Source: Cladorrhinum sp. PSN259 (taxonomy: Eukaryota; Ascomycota; Sordariomycetes; Sordariales; Podosporaceae). From it: a DNA stretch of 64,000 nucleotides. Positions 1 to 10,833 of this stretch are shown here, one piece after another. Position 1 is the stretch's first letter. Each line of letters starts with the position of its first letter. The DNA lies in assembly GCA_033725935.1 (NCBI GenBank), contig MU867109.1:124001-188000 (forward strand), given 5' to 3'. The notes below the pieces were generated by a model, which saw only the letters and a program-made list of their open reading frames with translations, was not told the origin of the DNA and made no database searches. The position numbers were made by a program, and so were the translations under genes.

Positions 1-55
1 AAATCAGGTTAGCGGTAATCTCAAGCATCACAGAAAGAATTCAGAGATGACATAC

Positions 56-908
56 CATAGTGCTCCAAAACAAACCCAGAGCGATCATACCAGTAATCAA
101 AAATTTGAGATCCCAACACGTGCCTTCCAACACCCCACACGAGATCGTACCCCTTCTCCCTCAACCACTGATGACCCAGTTCCTGGATATCGAAATCGTG
201 CACCTCAAAGCTGGAGTGATGTACATGGTACTTGGGTCCCTCAAAGAAGAAGAAAGTGTGGTGATCGACCTGCTCCATCCCTCTGTCCAAATGCAAGAAA
301 GTCGAGTTGTCCTTCCCGTCCTTGCCGTAGATCAGATCACTCGGCTTGAGGTTGAACCTGGTAGTGTAAAACTCGTATGCTTTGGCGAAATCCGTTACGC
401 AGCACCCAAAGTGCCCGAGCTTGTGAACAGGCGAGGGGCCCTTCTTGAATCGCTGGGTCTTGTTGACAGGCCTGTGCTTGTTCTGGGGGAAGTTGAAAGC
501 AAGTTCGGGAAGGTGTGCAGAGACACTGACTTGCTCTTGGCCGTAGACGAGGTGGAAGGGATAATCGTCGACCGGATCTCTGAAGGTTACTCGCTTGCCG
601 CCGCCGGGGGTATCTGCGTCGTGGACGGGTGTTGCCTTGGGTAAGGTTCTGGATGCCAGCTCTAGGTCTTCGAGCGATTCAACTACAAAGGCTGCACCGC
701 CGAACTCGTTGGCTTCACCTTTTTGTGCGGCGTAGATGAAGGGGTCGGCACCGTAGCCCTTGAAGAATATTGTGTCTCCCCTGTCTTCGGTGATGGTGAA
801 GCCGAAGTCTAGGAGGAACTGCCTGGCTATTTCGAGGTCGGCGTGGGTGTAGTACACCTGTGCAATGCGCACGAGCTTGATTTTCTGAAGGGGCACGTCG
901 ACGGCCAT
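56..908 (-). CDS. Extradiol (VOC-fold) dioxygenase, 5' exon; truncated by window edge
   Basis: Two-domain vicinal-oxygen-chelate protein of the glyoxalase/extradiol ring-cleavage dioxygenase family, which opens catechol-type rings using Fe(II). The ATG at 908 starts a 284-codon exon. The N-terminal VOC half is about residues 10-125 and the catalytic half about 160-285. The three expected metal ligands are visible: H166 (KLGHFGC), H231 (HHSSFEV) and E282 (FVLEHYG). A GTATGT donor begins at 55 after codon 284, and a branch-site CTAAC lies at 8-12 on the minus strand, so the acceptor and last exon lie just left of the window. It is divergent from an FAD phenol hydroxylase 669 bp away. The ring-cleavage role is inferred from the ligands and neighbours. 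A non-dioxygenase VOC enzyme remains possible, and the substrate is unknown. Confidence 0.8.
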
Positions 909-1576
909 GGCTGTGGCTGAGTTCAGACTGTTTTGATAATATGTGTGGCTTGATGGGAATGGGAAGGTGTTGTCTCAGTGGGCGTCTTGGCAGTGGTTAT
1001 ATCGTGGGATGGATGTCAAGGAAAGCGTGCAGCTAAATGCAGATCAGAGTCAGAGACAATGCACATATAACTGATTTTGAATAAAGTTTTCGTTAGTTTT
1101 TTTGATTACCGATCCGGTCTCCGACGGATCTCGATTGACGCTGGAAAAACTATATTGCCTTTACCTTATCTTTCCCGAGCGGTTTAATTTACAAGTATTG
1201 ATAGATCGCCCGAGGTTCGTGTTGAATTGGCCCGAAACCGGAACGAGTTTCCCCGCATGTCGGCCGAACCTATCCGCCCTTTTTTTAGAATGTTGGAATG
1301 ATGGATCATCTGGGGTTCACTCCCCCAGCGGATCTGGGGAAAATTCTCCGCATTGGCATCAAGTTGGCCAATAGCTTGTGAACGGATCCCATTTGTCATG
1401 GCTGACTTCCAACGTCTGGGGAGGGGCAGGTGGGGTGTCGGTGAAGATGGAGGAAGGCACCGGGCAGAATAGTTAAGGGAAGACGCGTCTCTTTGAAATG
1501 TTGAAGAAGGTTTCGCGACTGACTGCTCTTTTTCTCTTTTTTCTTAAACTCTTGTAAATCGCAAAAAACGAAGACA
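909..1576. promoter_or_regulatory. Divergent promoter of dioxygenase and FAD monooxygenase
   Basis: This 668-bp space between two divergent starts contains no credible ORF. It holds inverted CGG-type elements of the kind Zn2Cys6 factors bind. One is a perfect palindrome with arms GATCCG (1111-1116) and CGGATC (1125-1130), which encloses CCGACGG at 1121-1127. Another has arms GCGGA (1328-1332) and TCCGC (1347-1351). The Zn2Cys6 gene at 6223 is a natural candidate regulator. Binding is inference only. Confidence 0.4.
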
Positions 1577-3428
1577 ATGGCGGATGAAATCATCAAGACG
1601 GACCTCCTGATCGTTGGAGCTGGGCCTGCAGGTGCTGCTTTGGCCTGCTTCCTTTCCGCCCATGGCCACAAGGGAATCATCATCTCGGCTGCCCCAGGCA
1701 CTGCCGAAACTCCAAGAGCTCACATCACCAACATGGCTGCCCTGGAGTGTTTGAGAGACATTGGTTTGGACAAGGAGTGCGTCGATGCTGCGGCGGCAGG
1801 GAACCACATGGTTCATACGAGATGGTGTCATTCAATGGCTGGCGAGGAATTTGCACGGTGTTATTCCTGGGGCAATGACCCAAAGCGAAAGGTAAGCATT
1901 TCATTCCAACTTTTCAAATTGAACTCGTGAGGAGTATTGGTGCTGACTGAAGCAGGGTGACTACGACGCAGCTAGTCCCTGTGACCATGTCGACCTCCCC
2001 CAGACCGAACTCGAGCCCATTCTTACAAAACGAGCGATACACACTGGCTGGACTCTTCGCTTCAACACCAGCTTTGTCTCCTTCACACGTCCCGAACCAG
2101 ATGTCATCATAAGCACTATTCGAGATGATTTGACCAAGACGACCTACAAGATCCAGTCCCGTTTCCTCTTTGGATGTGATGGTGCCCGCAGCCAGGTTAT
2201 CCGTGAGCTCGGCATCCCACTCATCAAGAAGCCGGGTCAGGGGTTGGCCCTCAATGTGCTACTCAAGGCCGATTTGTCTCACCTTGTCAAGAGCCGAACT
2301 GGAAACCTACACTGGGTATTCCAACCGGAGAAGGAGCATCCTCCTTGGGGCTGGGCCTGCATTGTCAGGATGGTTCGGCCATACACCGAGTGGATGTTTA
2401 TCTTCCTGCCGACTCCTGGCGCAGATGTCAAAGCCGACGACATGATTGCGTCTGAAGAAGACTACATCAAGAGAGCAAAGGAGATTATTGGTGACGAGTC
2501 AATCAATGTCACCATCAGGGACGTCAGCAAGTGGTGGATCAACGAGACGGTTGCTGAGTATTACTCAGATGGAAACATCTTCTGCCTCGGCGACGCGGTC
2601 CATCGCCATCCTCCATTCAACGGTCTTGGCTCCAACACTTGCATTCAAGACGCTTACAACCTGGCTTGGAAGATTGCGTATGTCATGGCTGGAAAGGCTG
2701 GGCCCAAGATGCTGGATACTTACAGCATCGAGCGTCAACCAGTTGGCGTTGAAATTATCACCCGGGCCAACCAGGGTCTCCGTGACCACGTCCCATGGAT
2801 GCAGGCTATTGGTATTACTGAGCCAGATGTAGAGAAGAGAAAGGCGGTGTTTGCCGAGTTTGAGGACAAGGGTGAGGTTGGCCGAGCAAGGAGGAAGGCC
2901 TTCCACCAGGGTATCAACAACACGGGGACGGAGTTCCATGGTGTTGGCATTGAAATGAATCAGCAGTACCGCTCCGATGCCGTTTACTTGGCGGATGAGA
3001 AGCCAGAAGACGCCCCGGTGCTTCCAAAGGATGCTGTTCGGGAGCGTCTTATCACGACCTATCCCGGCATGAGACTTCCACATGCGTGGTTGAACACACG
3101 GATACCCGACAAGCAATTTTCTACCCATGATCTTGCTGGCCATGGAAAGTTTTGTCTGTTCACGGGCCCTGGCGGGCAAGCATGGAAGGAGGCTGCGGAG
3201 CAGATTGCACAAGCAGTTGGCGTTCCGATCAAGGCCTATTCTATCGGGTGGAAGGAAGATTACGAAGAGGTTTACTTTGACTGGACCAACCGGAGAGAGG
3301 TGGAAGAAGACGGTTGTGTTTTGGTACGACCTGACAGGTTTGTTGCCTGGAGGTCCAAATCAATGATTGAGAACCCCAAGGAGAAGCTTGAGAAGGTCAT
3401 GAAGCACGTGTTGTTCAAAAGCAATTAG
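1577..3428 (+). CDS. FAD-dependent aromatic monooxygenase (TfdB/phenol hydroxylase-like)
   Basis: Flavoprotein hydroxylase of the FAD_binding_3 family, which uses NAD(P)H and O2 to hydroxylate phenolic rings. The exons are 1577-1891 and 1956-3428, giving 595 aa. The intron is GTAAGC...GCAG with CTGAC near 1943, phase 0. Motifs: GAGPAG at residues 14-19 (dinucleotide fold), a DG-type FGCDGARS motif, and the FAD-ribityl motif GDAVHRHPPFNGLG. The segment DHVDLPQTELEPIL resembles 2,4-dichlorophenol 6-monooxygenases. The C-terminal thioredoxin-like region of this class appears present. Divergent from the ring-cleavage dioxygenase, it could supply the catechol that enzyme opens. The family is secure; the substrate is inferred only as an aromatic. 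Confidence 0.88.
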
Positions 3429-4093
3429 AAAGATACCATATTTGTCAATTTACAGTTTCTGGATACTACCTCGGCTAATAAACATCCCGTTTCGTTAATA
3501 CGTATTTTTCCAAGCTTCAAGAGTCTGGATATGACCTCAGATTTACCGGAACAGGAAAAGACAGTTTTCTAGTTTCAACAAGTGGCAAACCAAGTTTTCT
3601 TGGAGGTTTCAACCCCGACTTTACGGGCGAATTCCTGATGACCCAGTTGTGACCTCTGATTGGCCTAACACGATTAGACTCCTCCAGCCGAGCTTGATTC
3701 CAGTTCTGTCGCACAACCCATTCGCCCGTGTGCAAAGCTTGATGTCGTGGCCATCCACCCACCACCCCAAGTGTCAAAGCCGCCCACTGGATTGTAAACA
3801 AACCACCTCTCCTCCATGTTTCTTCCCCAGTTTCCCCAGCTTCCCCGCAAACTTGGCGAGACGTGTTACCCCGGAGAATGCGGGGGATTGACCGGCACTA
3901 AGCAAGCGGTGATCACCATTCGGCCGATGAAGGCGGTCAACACCCGATGCAAGGCTCCTGGGAGTTGTAAGACAACTCTATATGGCTTAAAAGACAGGCT
4001 CAGGATCCGACACCATGTGTTCAGCTCAGCTCGGTTCTCATATTTCCCCCTCTTTCTCAAACCCATCATCACTGGGGATTATCATCGTCAAAA
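3429..4093. other. Intergenic region, P450 promoter
   Basis: 665 bp between the monooxygenase stop and the P450 ATG, with no supported gene. It contains a CCG-N7-CGG element (about 3873-3885) and C/T-rich pre-start sequence typical of fungal promoters. A short shared word, ATTCTCCG, occurs here on the minus strand and near 1344 on the plus strand. That is weak evidence for co-regulation. Confidence 0.35.
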
Positions 4094-5683
4094 ATGATCG
4101 TCCTCGGCGGGCTAGCACTGCTGGCCGTCTTCACCGTCGTCTACGTTTTCGTCTTCAAAGTCGGCCTTCGCGACCCCAAATTACCACCTGGACCACCGTG
4201 CCTCCCCTTCATCGGCAACCTTCACCAGATTCCTACCAAACGAACGCACCTCCAGTTCGCACAATGGGCAAAACAGTACGGCGAGATTTTTTCTCTCAAG
4301 TTCGGTCCTGCCACTTCCATCGTCATTACTTCCCCCCGTTTAGTCAAACAGCTGGTCGACAAGAAGTCAAACCTCTACAGCCGGCGCCCCCCATCCCACG
4401 TCGGAGGCATCATTGCGCAGGGCGATCACCTGCTGCTCATGCAGTATTCCGACAGATGGAGGACCTGCCGCAAGCTGGTCCACCAGTTCTTCATGGAGCA
4501 GCAAGTCATCAAGAACCACACCAAGGTAGTCGACGCCGAGGCCGTGCAGATGCTGAAGGACTTTATTGAACAGCCAGAGGGGTGCATGAAGCATCCCAAG
4601 CGGTTCAGCAACAGCATCATCATGTCGCTCATCTACGGCACGAGAACGCCTTCCATCAAGACTAAGCACATGGTGAAGCTTTATGCACTCATGGAGAACT
4701 GGTCCAAAGTGATGGAGCCGGGGAACACTCCCCCCGTTGACATTTTCCCCTTTTTGAAATTGGTTCCCGAGAAGTTTCTGGGCATGTGGAGGAGCAGGGC
4801 GCAGAACGTGGGCGATGAGATGACCAAGCTCTACAGCGAGTGGGTCGAGTACGGGATCGAGCGGCACAAGACTTCTGGCAGCGTTGATTGTTTCGTCGAC
4901 AGGGTCTTGGATGATCCCAAGGTCGATCTGGACAGACACGGGCTTTATTTCTTGTGTGGAACCCTGATGGAAGGAGGGAGCGACACGACTTCGTCTCTGA
5001 TTATTTCCTTTATTCATGCCATGACCAAGTGGCCTCAGGTGCTCAAGAAGGCCCAGGCGGAAATGGACAAGGTTGTTGGACCCGAGCGGACGCCCACCTG
5101 GGAGGATTACGAGAACCTGCCTTATATCGCTGCGTGCGTGAAGGAGGCGCACAGATGGAGGCCTGTTGCTCCCTTGGGATTCCCTCATTCCTTGGCTGAG
5201 GACGACTGGGTTGACGGCATGTTCCTGCCAAAGGGCAGCGACGTCTTCATTAACGCCTTTGGATTGCATCACGATGAGAAGAGGTTCACCAACCCCGACG
5301 TGTTTGATCCTGATCACTTCAAGGGATACACTGCTCTCGCGTCCGAGTTGGCAAACGGGGATTATACGAACAGGGATCATTATGGTTACGGAAGCGGGAG
5401 GAGGCTTTGTCCCGGCATTCACCTTGCCGAGAGGAATCTGTTCCTTGCTATCGCGAAGCTTGTTTGGGCGTTTGATATTGGTCCCGGAAAGGATGAGAAT
5501 GGGAAGGATGTTGAGCCCGATGTCAGCAACGAGAAGGGCTACTGCACTGGTTTCTTGGTCTGCGCTGAAGACTTCCCTTGCATGGTTACGCTGAGAGGGG
5601 AGGAGAGGAGGAGAACGATCCTGAGGGAGAGCGACAAGGCCAAGGCTGAGGTCTTCTCAAAGTATGAGACGCCGAAGGAGTAA
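4094..5683 (+). CDS. Cytochrome P450 monooxygenase (OrdA/CYP64-like)
   Basis: Intronless 529-aa microsomal P450. Residues 2-21 are a hydrophobic ER anchor, followed by a proline-rich hinge (LPPGPPCLPFIGN). The I-helix oxygen-activation motif is EGGSDTT (E293-T299). The K-helix ExxR pair is E351/R354. The haem-binding loop is YGSGRRLCPG with axial Cys439. Overall organisation resembles the O-methylsterigmatocystin oxidoreductase (OrdA) group, which is widely used in fungi for secondary metabolism and xenobiotic oxidation. Same orientation as the FAD monooxygenase upstream and the Zn2Cys6 gene downstream, so it is probably part of the same catabolic or biosynthetic cluster. The actual substrate cannot be read from the sequence. 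An intronless P450 beside intron-containing neighbours is common and not by itself a sign of transfer. Confidence 0.93.
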   Translation: MIVLGGLALLAVFTVVYVFVFKVGLRDPKLPPGPPCLPFIGNLHQIPTKRTHLQFAQWAKQYGEIFSLKFGPATSIVITSPRLVKQLVDKKSNLYSRRPPSHVGGIIAQGDHLLLMQYSDRWRTCRKLVHQFFMEQQVIKNHTKVVDAEAVQMLKDFIEQPEGCMKHPKRFSNSIIMSLIYGTRTPSIKTKHMVKLYALMENWSKVMEPGNTPPVDIFPFLKLVPEKFLGMWRSRAQNVGDEMTKLYSEWVEYGIERHKTSGSVDCFVDRVLDDPKVDLDRHGLYFLCGTLMEGGSDTTSSLIISFIHAMTKWPQVLKKAQAEMDKVVGPERTPTWEDYENLPYIAACVKEAHRWRPVAPLGFPHSLAEDDWVDGMFLPKGSDVFINAFGLHHDEKRFTNPDVFDPDHFKGYTALASELANGDYTNRDHYGYGSGRRLCPGIHLAERNLFLAIAKLVWAFDIGPGKDENGKDVEPDVSNEKGYCTGFLVCAEDFPCMVTLRGEERRRTILRESDKAKAEVFSKYETPKE

Positions 5684-6222
5684 GCCGAGTTTTTGTCCTG
5701 ATGTATGATGATAGTCTTCTATTCCATGTATATTTCCTTTTTCCAATTTATTTTGCATACTGCTGAATCACTTTGACCGCTCATTGAAGTTGGCATGTTC
5801 CAAGACTCGGAAGAAGAAAAAGAAAGTAAAGATAGGGGTCATAGAAATCATCAACTTTCCAACATGTCAAAAGTCCCAAAATGAAGATGACTGCAGATCT
5901 CAGGGGTCTATATATTGCCAAATTCGGTTTAGCTGACAGATCTGCAGCATTAGCCAGAGATAGTGTCATGTTTTTAGCAATGGTGGCACTGGCTGGGCAC
6001 TGGGGAAAACCCACTTGACCTGCTCATTGGGGATCCTTTGGGGTAACCTCCACTTTTGGCAGAACTCCCCCAAGACTCATCGGACGATCTCTTTCCCGCA
6101 TATTCGCCCGGGTCATTTAAATCACTCCACGAATCCACCATCCTCCTTGTTATACCCGCGACCAGATATCCGGTTGTCCCTACGCGGAGGTTTTCCAAGT
6201 CTGGAGATACGGCCGTACAGTG
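5684..6222. other. Intergenic region upstream of the Zn2Cys6 gene
   Basis: 539 bp with no gene that I can support. It holds the P450 3' end and the promoter and leader of the regulator at 6223. Confidence 0.4.
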
Positions 6223-9183
6223 ATGGCCGAATATTCGACCTCGAACGAGTCACCCGCGAGATCGGCCGCCGCTCCCGCTCAGGCACCCGGCACCTCATCA
6301 TCGGGCGAAATATTGGCCTGTTATGTTTGCAAGCGGTGAGCAAATGGGCATTCACAATTCTGGTCCTCGGATGATGCTGACTTGTCGCCATTATCCAGAC
6401 GTAAAGTAAAATGGTGTGTAACCGGATAGGACAACCCCTATTCTGGAGACCAATTCGAACAAAACATTGACGGCCGTTTCCACAGTGACCGCCAACTCCC
6501 CGTATGCTCCCTCTGTCGCAAACTCAACATCCCATGCGAGTACCCAGCTTATGCGGGCCGACCCGGTCCGAAGCCTGGTAAGTTGGCTCATGGAGACGAG
6601 CACGTGGTCGTAGATATTGATATCTCACACCAGGCTCTCAAGGGACCAAACGAAGAAGACTCGACCCGTCGGGGACACCAGGACATGACATCCCATCAAG
6701 GTCTTCTGCACCCGCCGGGCCGGCCTCCCCCTTCGACTACACTGCACGCGCCTCTGTCGTGTCCCCTGGCAGCTGTTATAGTTCGAGTCCAGCCATCCAA
6801 GATGATTCCATCACCCGGCGAGACAATCCAACCCCTGAAGGCGCGGGATTGTCACCCTCGTCAACAAGAGCACGGCGACTAAGCAACCACTCAACAACTG
6901 CCCCAATATTCTCACGAATCATGTATCCCTCTCATGAGTCCCTGACCCGACCACAGTCTCCTTCCACGGTTGACACTCCGTCGGACCACCAAGGTGGAGG
7001 GCCAAAGATCACCGTCCAAAGCGTCTGTGAGAGCCTCAAAATAAACAAGGCGACATATGACACGCTGTAGGTATCCGGGAGTTGGAATGGTGCGGTCCAT
7101 GACTCTAACAAAAACCAGAATGACATCCTACTTCAACAACATGACCGCCTTTTCTCTCTTCAAACCAAACAGCATTGAACTAAAGTTCACCATGATGCAA
7201 TACCACTCAGACGCCGAGGCACTCATAGCGGCCATGTTCTCCTTCTCAGCCAGACACTGTCGTGATCAAGAAAACAACGACATCATCCCGACCCCAGCAT
7301 ACTTTGCCAAAATTGCTTCCTCACGGCTGGACGAATCAGTCGATCGTTACGACGACCTCCCGCCTCCATTCTGGCTTATCCAAGCCGGAATCCTCGTAAC
7401 CTTTTACCAACTGACTAATTCTGTCCGCTCCCGATCATGGAAGAAGCTGGGCGACTGCATTCGGTACTCGTACGACGTAAACCTCCACATGGTGGACGCC
7501 AACCTCGACCCGACAACCAGCTCCTCCTCTTCCTCGTCGGAATCATCATCCGAAAAGATTCACATCCAACGATGGTCTCTACTGGAAGAACGACGCAGAG
7601 CATGGTGGGCCATCTGGGAGATGGACGTCTTCGCCAGCACCATCCGTCGTCTGCCGACAGCAATAGACGGCAGCATGAACCTAACCATGCTTCCCGTTCC
7701 CGACAGCTGCTGGTTCAATGATGTATATCAAGAATCCTGCTTCTTGGTCAGCGACTGCAGCCAGCGGTGGAAACACCTGGCCAAGTCGGGAAACAAGAGC
7801 GCCAGAGCTTGGTTCATTGTGATCAACTCGCTCATGCGCAACACACAACGCATCGTATACCCCGCCGGACCGGCAATCCAAAGATTCGTCGACAAAGCAG
7901 GCAGTAATAACGGCGCAGAGGCACCATCCAACCACGACGAACTAAGCATCATGGCCAACTGCCTCTACTGCACCCTCGCCTCACTCCCCGCCGGTCTAGC
8001 CTACCAAGGGGAAACGCTAGACTTTCGTCTGCCAAAAGAATCACGACAGGAGCACTCAGACAAGTACTCGATACACCTCATGACGCAGCTGTGCAGATTC
8101 ATGATATACCACCACAAAATCTGCGCGCGAGCACCATGGTTGCGGCCCTCCTTAAACAAGTCGCCGCCCCCTCCGAGTAACAATCCTCATTCAACAAAGG
8201 AAGAATACAAAGACGGCAAGTACCAGGTCTCCTCGGAATGGTCAAACTACATGTCGGCAGCCGACGAGATTGTCACCCTGGTGCGTAACTCGTCTAGGGA
8301 TCACTACCGCTACGTCAACCCTTTTTTGCTCAACACGATCTGGTTTTCTGCCGCGGCGCAGTGCGCCTGTCTAGTTTTCGGTCCTCTAGAGTTTAACAGA
8401 CGGGTGGCGAGCTCTAATTTAGACTTGTTAAAAATTACCATTGACAAGTTTGTCGAGTTTTGGGGCGGGATGGAAGGGCTAAAGGCTAAGTTGGCTAGGA
8501 TAGAGGCTGGGCTGGTCAGTTTGGTGGCGTGTAATAACGAAGAAGGGGATGCGCAGGGACGGGATAAAGAGAGGGTAGGGGGAGTATTAGATACGGGTGG
8601 GATACAGAGGGAAAAGGCGGTGGAAGATGATAATATGGGTATGGGAATGGGAATGGGTGAGCGGAGGGCCGTCGCTTCCTTGGTGCAGATGGCTGGCATT
8701 GATAATTGTGATGATAACGGTGTGAGTCTGGAGCCGGGACCACCACCACCACTGCCACCGGGTGTGTTGGGTAGTAATGGTGGGATGGGTGTTCCTGAGC
8801 ATTCACACCATCAACATGAACATCAACATCAACAACATCAACAACATCAACAACATCAACAACATCAACATCAACATCAACTTGAACATCAACATGAACA
8901 TCATCAACAACAACAACATCATCATCATCATCAACAACATCAGTCGATGATGGTTGGAGGAGGAGGAGGAGGAGGAGGTCAAGGTGGTGGTAATATGTGG
9001 CCTTTCGGTGCTGTGCAGGATTACTTGTGTGACTTTACGCAGCCGTTCTTCACGAACGGACAGCATTTCTTTGGTGCTGATCCGGTGGATATTTCGCCTT
9101 TTGGGCTGGAGGAGTTGTTGATGTCTGGGATGGATCCGCAGCAGTTTAGAGCCGGGGGTGGGGGGTTTCCTTATAGGATGTGA
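6223..9183 (+). CDS. Zn2Cys6 transcription factor, probable cluster regulator
   Basis: Nuclear DNA-binding regulator built from five exons: 6223-6335, 6399-6413, 6486-6577, 6634-7066, 7119-9183 (905 aa). The binuclear zinc cluster has Cys33, Cys36, Cys43, Cys50, Cys53 and Cys60 ([28 protein letters not shown]) and is assembled only after removing two introns, one on each side of a 15-nt exon. A fungal-specific TF middle-homology region follows over roughly residues 220-520. The tail holds a His/Gln tract (about 780-830) and a Gly run before a hydrophobic-acidic end. The fourth intron uses donor GTAGGT at 7067, because continuing the exon would hit a TAG. Its position at the end of an oxygenase cluster suggests it controls that cluster; this is inferred. 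Confidence 0.85.
8800..8945 (+). repeat. CAT/CAA trinucleotide repeat coding His/Gln tract
   Basis: Imperfect array of CAA, CAT and GAA triplets, including repeats of the unit CAACAACAT. It is in frame within the last exon of the Zn2Cys6 gene and encodes alternating His/Gln with a few Glu. A GGA-rich run (8955-8978) follows. Replication slippage makes such tracts length-variable. Confidence 0.9.
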
Positions 9184-9809
9184 GGCGAAGGAGAATGTAC
9201 AGTACATCTTGTTGAAAAAGTAATAATGGTACTTACCGCTGCTATTCTGGGCGGCTGGGGTCTTGTGTAAATGACGTTTAATTCTGGTTACACAAAGCTT
9301 GAGACCGTCGTCAGTGACAGCTTTGTCGGACCTTGTTACAATCCTGTAGTCGCAACAGTGCGTAGAGTTTCCAAGAAGTAATGGAAAGGAGGTACGTATA
9401 TACCTGTGTTTACTTTCCAAGCAAAGCTTCGAGAATAACTCAGCGTCATTTGTTTAAATGTACCAGTCTCAGGTCCTTCATTCCGTTTGGGGCTATTGTT
9501 TGGTACGAGGTTACTCTTTGTTGGAGTACTCGTCAGGTATGGTGTTATTTGTTCTACACCCCCTTTGTCCATCAATCACTTACTCGATGCTCCCAGTTCC
9601 GGAAAAGGACTGCCAATTTACCTATTGCGTCTGACCTTCTCCCACCAAAACAGGACAAAGGAGGGTGATTCCCCCCTGTTTTGCAGCTTCACAGCTTTCT
9701 CAAAACTTCATCACTACAACACACACCTCCAATTTCTCTTGCCCTGCGTCTCAATCCGTATCTTAGCGAGTATTATTTTTCCTCAAAAGTCCAGAACTGC
9801 CATCAAAAA
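9184..9809. other. Intergenic region
   Basis: 626 bp between the regulator stop and the Pmp3-like ATG, with no gene seen. The last 150 bp are C/T- and A-rich like a fungal 5' leader, ending CATCAAAAAATG. Confidence 0.4.
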
Positions 9810-10562
9810 ATGACTTTCAACCCCTACTACAAAGGCTACACGGCCCCCCTCAACCCGCCCCGCGACTCGACGACTCTGTCCCCCTACGGTCCCTTCTCCT
9901 CGGCCTCGGCCTCGGCCATCCAAGCGAAGAGATCCACGGCCTTTGACCGCCCAGGCCGCCGTCTAGACTCGTACAACTTCCGAGACGCCTACCGCTCCTC
10001 TTCCTCCTCCTCTTCTTCTTTGGAACCCAGGCGGTACTCGACCCACCTGTCGCCCAGAAGCACAACCTCCTTTCGGGACTCGGACGAGTGGTACACGACC
10101 ACCCACGCTTATTACCCCGCCGGTCCGACCCCTCGAAACCAGGCTTCAACGCAGCTAGAAATCTTTTTGGGCTCGACAGCACTGGACAGCACGGTGCTGG
10201 GAATCATAGCCATGGTTTTCCCGCCCTTTGTGGTCTACCTCCGCACGGGGTGGCACTGGGCTTTTGTGCTCAACGTGCTGTTTTGCTTCTTTGAGCTCTG
10301 GCCCGGCGTGCTGCACGCCTTTTGGGTCATGCTGGAGTACCCGCCCCGGGATCTGAGAGAACGGAACTGGCGGGTCGTGGGGTTTGCCGCCGTGGCCGCG
10401 GCTGTGCTTTGGAGTTTTGGGTTCAAGGAAACCGTGCAGCTTTGGAAGAATTACACGGCTAGGTGGGTGCTGGTGAGGGCAGTTTGGACGGCTGTCTGGC
10501 CTTGGGTCAAGTGGGTTTCGGCGGTTATGTATTGGGTTAAGGATCGGCTCGGGTATGATTGA
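9810..10562 (+). CDS. N-terminally extended Pmp3 (UPF0057)-domain membrane protein
   Basis: 250-aa protein. Residues 1-127 are a low-complexity, Ser-, Tyr- and Arg-rich presumably cytosolic extension. Residues about 128-177 form a Pmp3/UPF0057 domain: two hydrophobic segments around the FPPFVVYLRTGW turn, then LWPGVLHAFWVM. A third hydrophobic segment lies at about 188-205, with a Trp-rich tail after it. Classic Pmp3 proteins are about 55 aa plasma-membrane peptides affecting membrane potential and cation tolerance, so this is an unusually long member. The start at 9810 is preferred over an upstream in-frame ATG at 9681, since 9810 sits in a good A-rich context just before the conserved body. 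A convergent Pmp3-domain paralogue lies 271 bp downstream. Confidence 0.82.
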   Translation: MTFNPYYKGYTAPLNPPRDSTTLSPYGPFSSASASAIQAKRSTAFDRPGRRLDSYNFRDAYRSSSSSSSSLEPRRYSTHLSPRSTTSFRDSDEWYTTTHAYYPAGPTPRNQASTQLEIFLGSTALDSTVLGIIAMVFPPFVVYLRTGWHWAFVLNVLFCFFELWPGVLHAFWVMLEYPPRDLRERNWRVVGFAAVAAAVLWSFGFKETVQLWKNYTARWVLVRAVWTAVWPWVKWVSAVMYWVKDRLGYD

Positions 10563-10833
10563 CAAGGGGATGAAGATCTTTGATTTACTTCTGTAGGTAG
10601 GCAAATGTAAGGATCAAAAGGAGTGTTATTAAAAACATGTTTTTTTGTTTTTTTTTGCATCGTTCCATCGTACAACATCTTTGCCCTGTGGTATCTCAAA
10701 CTTTCGTATCCTACACCCTAATCCCCGCATCCCAAACAAACCCTTAACCGATAATATCCCAACCAAAAACCCCATCTAAAAAATAAAAAAAGGCCATCCC
10801 TCTCCTACCAACTCAACCAATCCATCCATCAAC

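Noticed and set aside
4367..5422. 351-codon open frame antisense to the P450
   Set aside because: It exactly mirrors the P450 coding frame and has no recognisable domain. GC-rich codon use on the sense strand commonly leaves such antisense frames open.
8762..8950. Poly-Asn/Ile frame in the TF repeat
   Set aside because: It is an alternate frame of the CAT/CAA repeat within the Zn2Cys6 gene.
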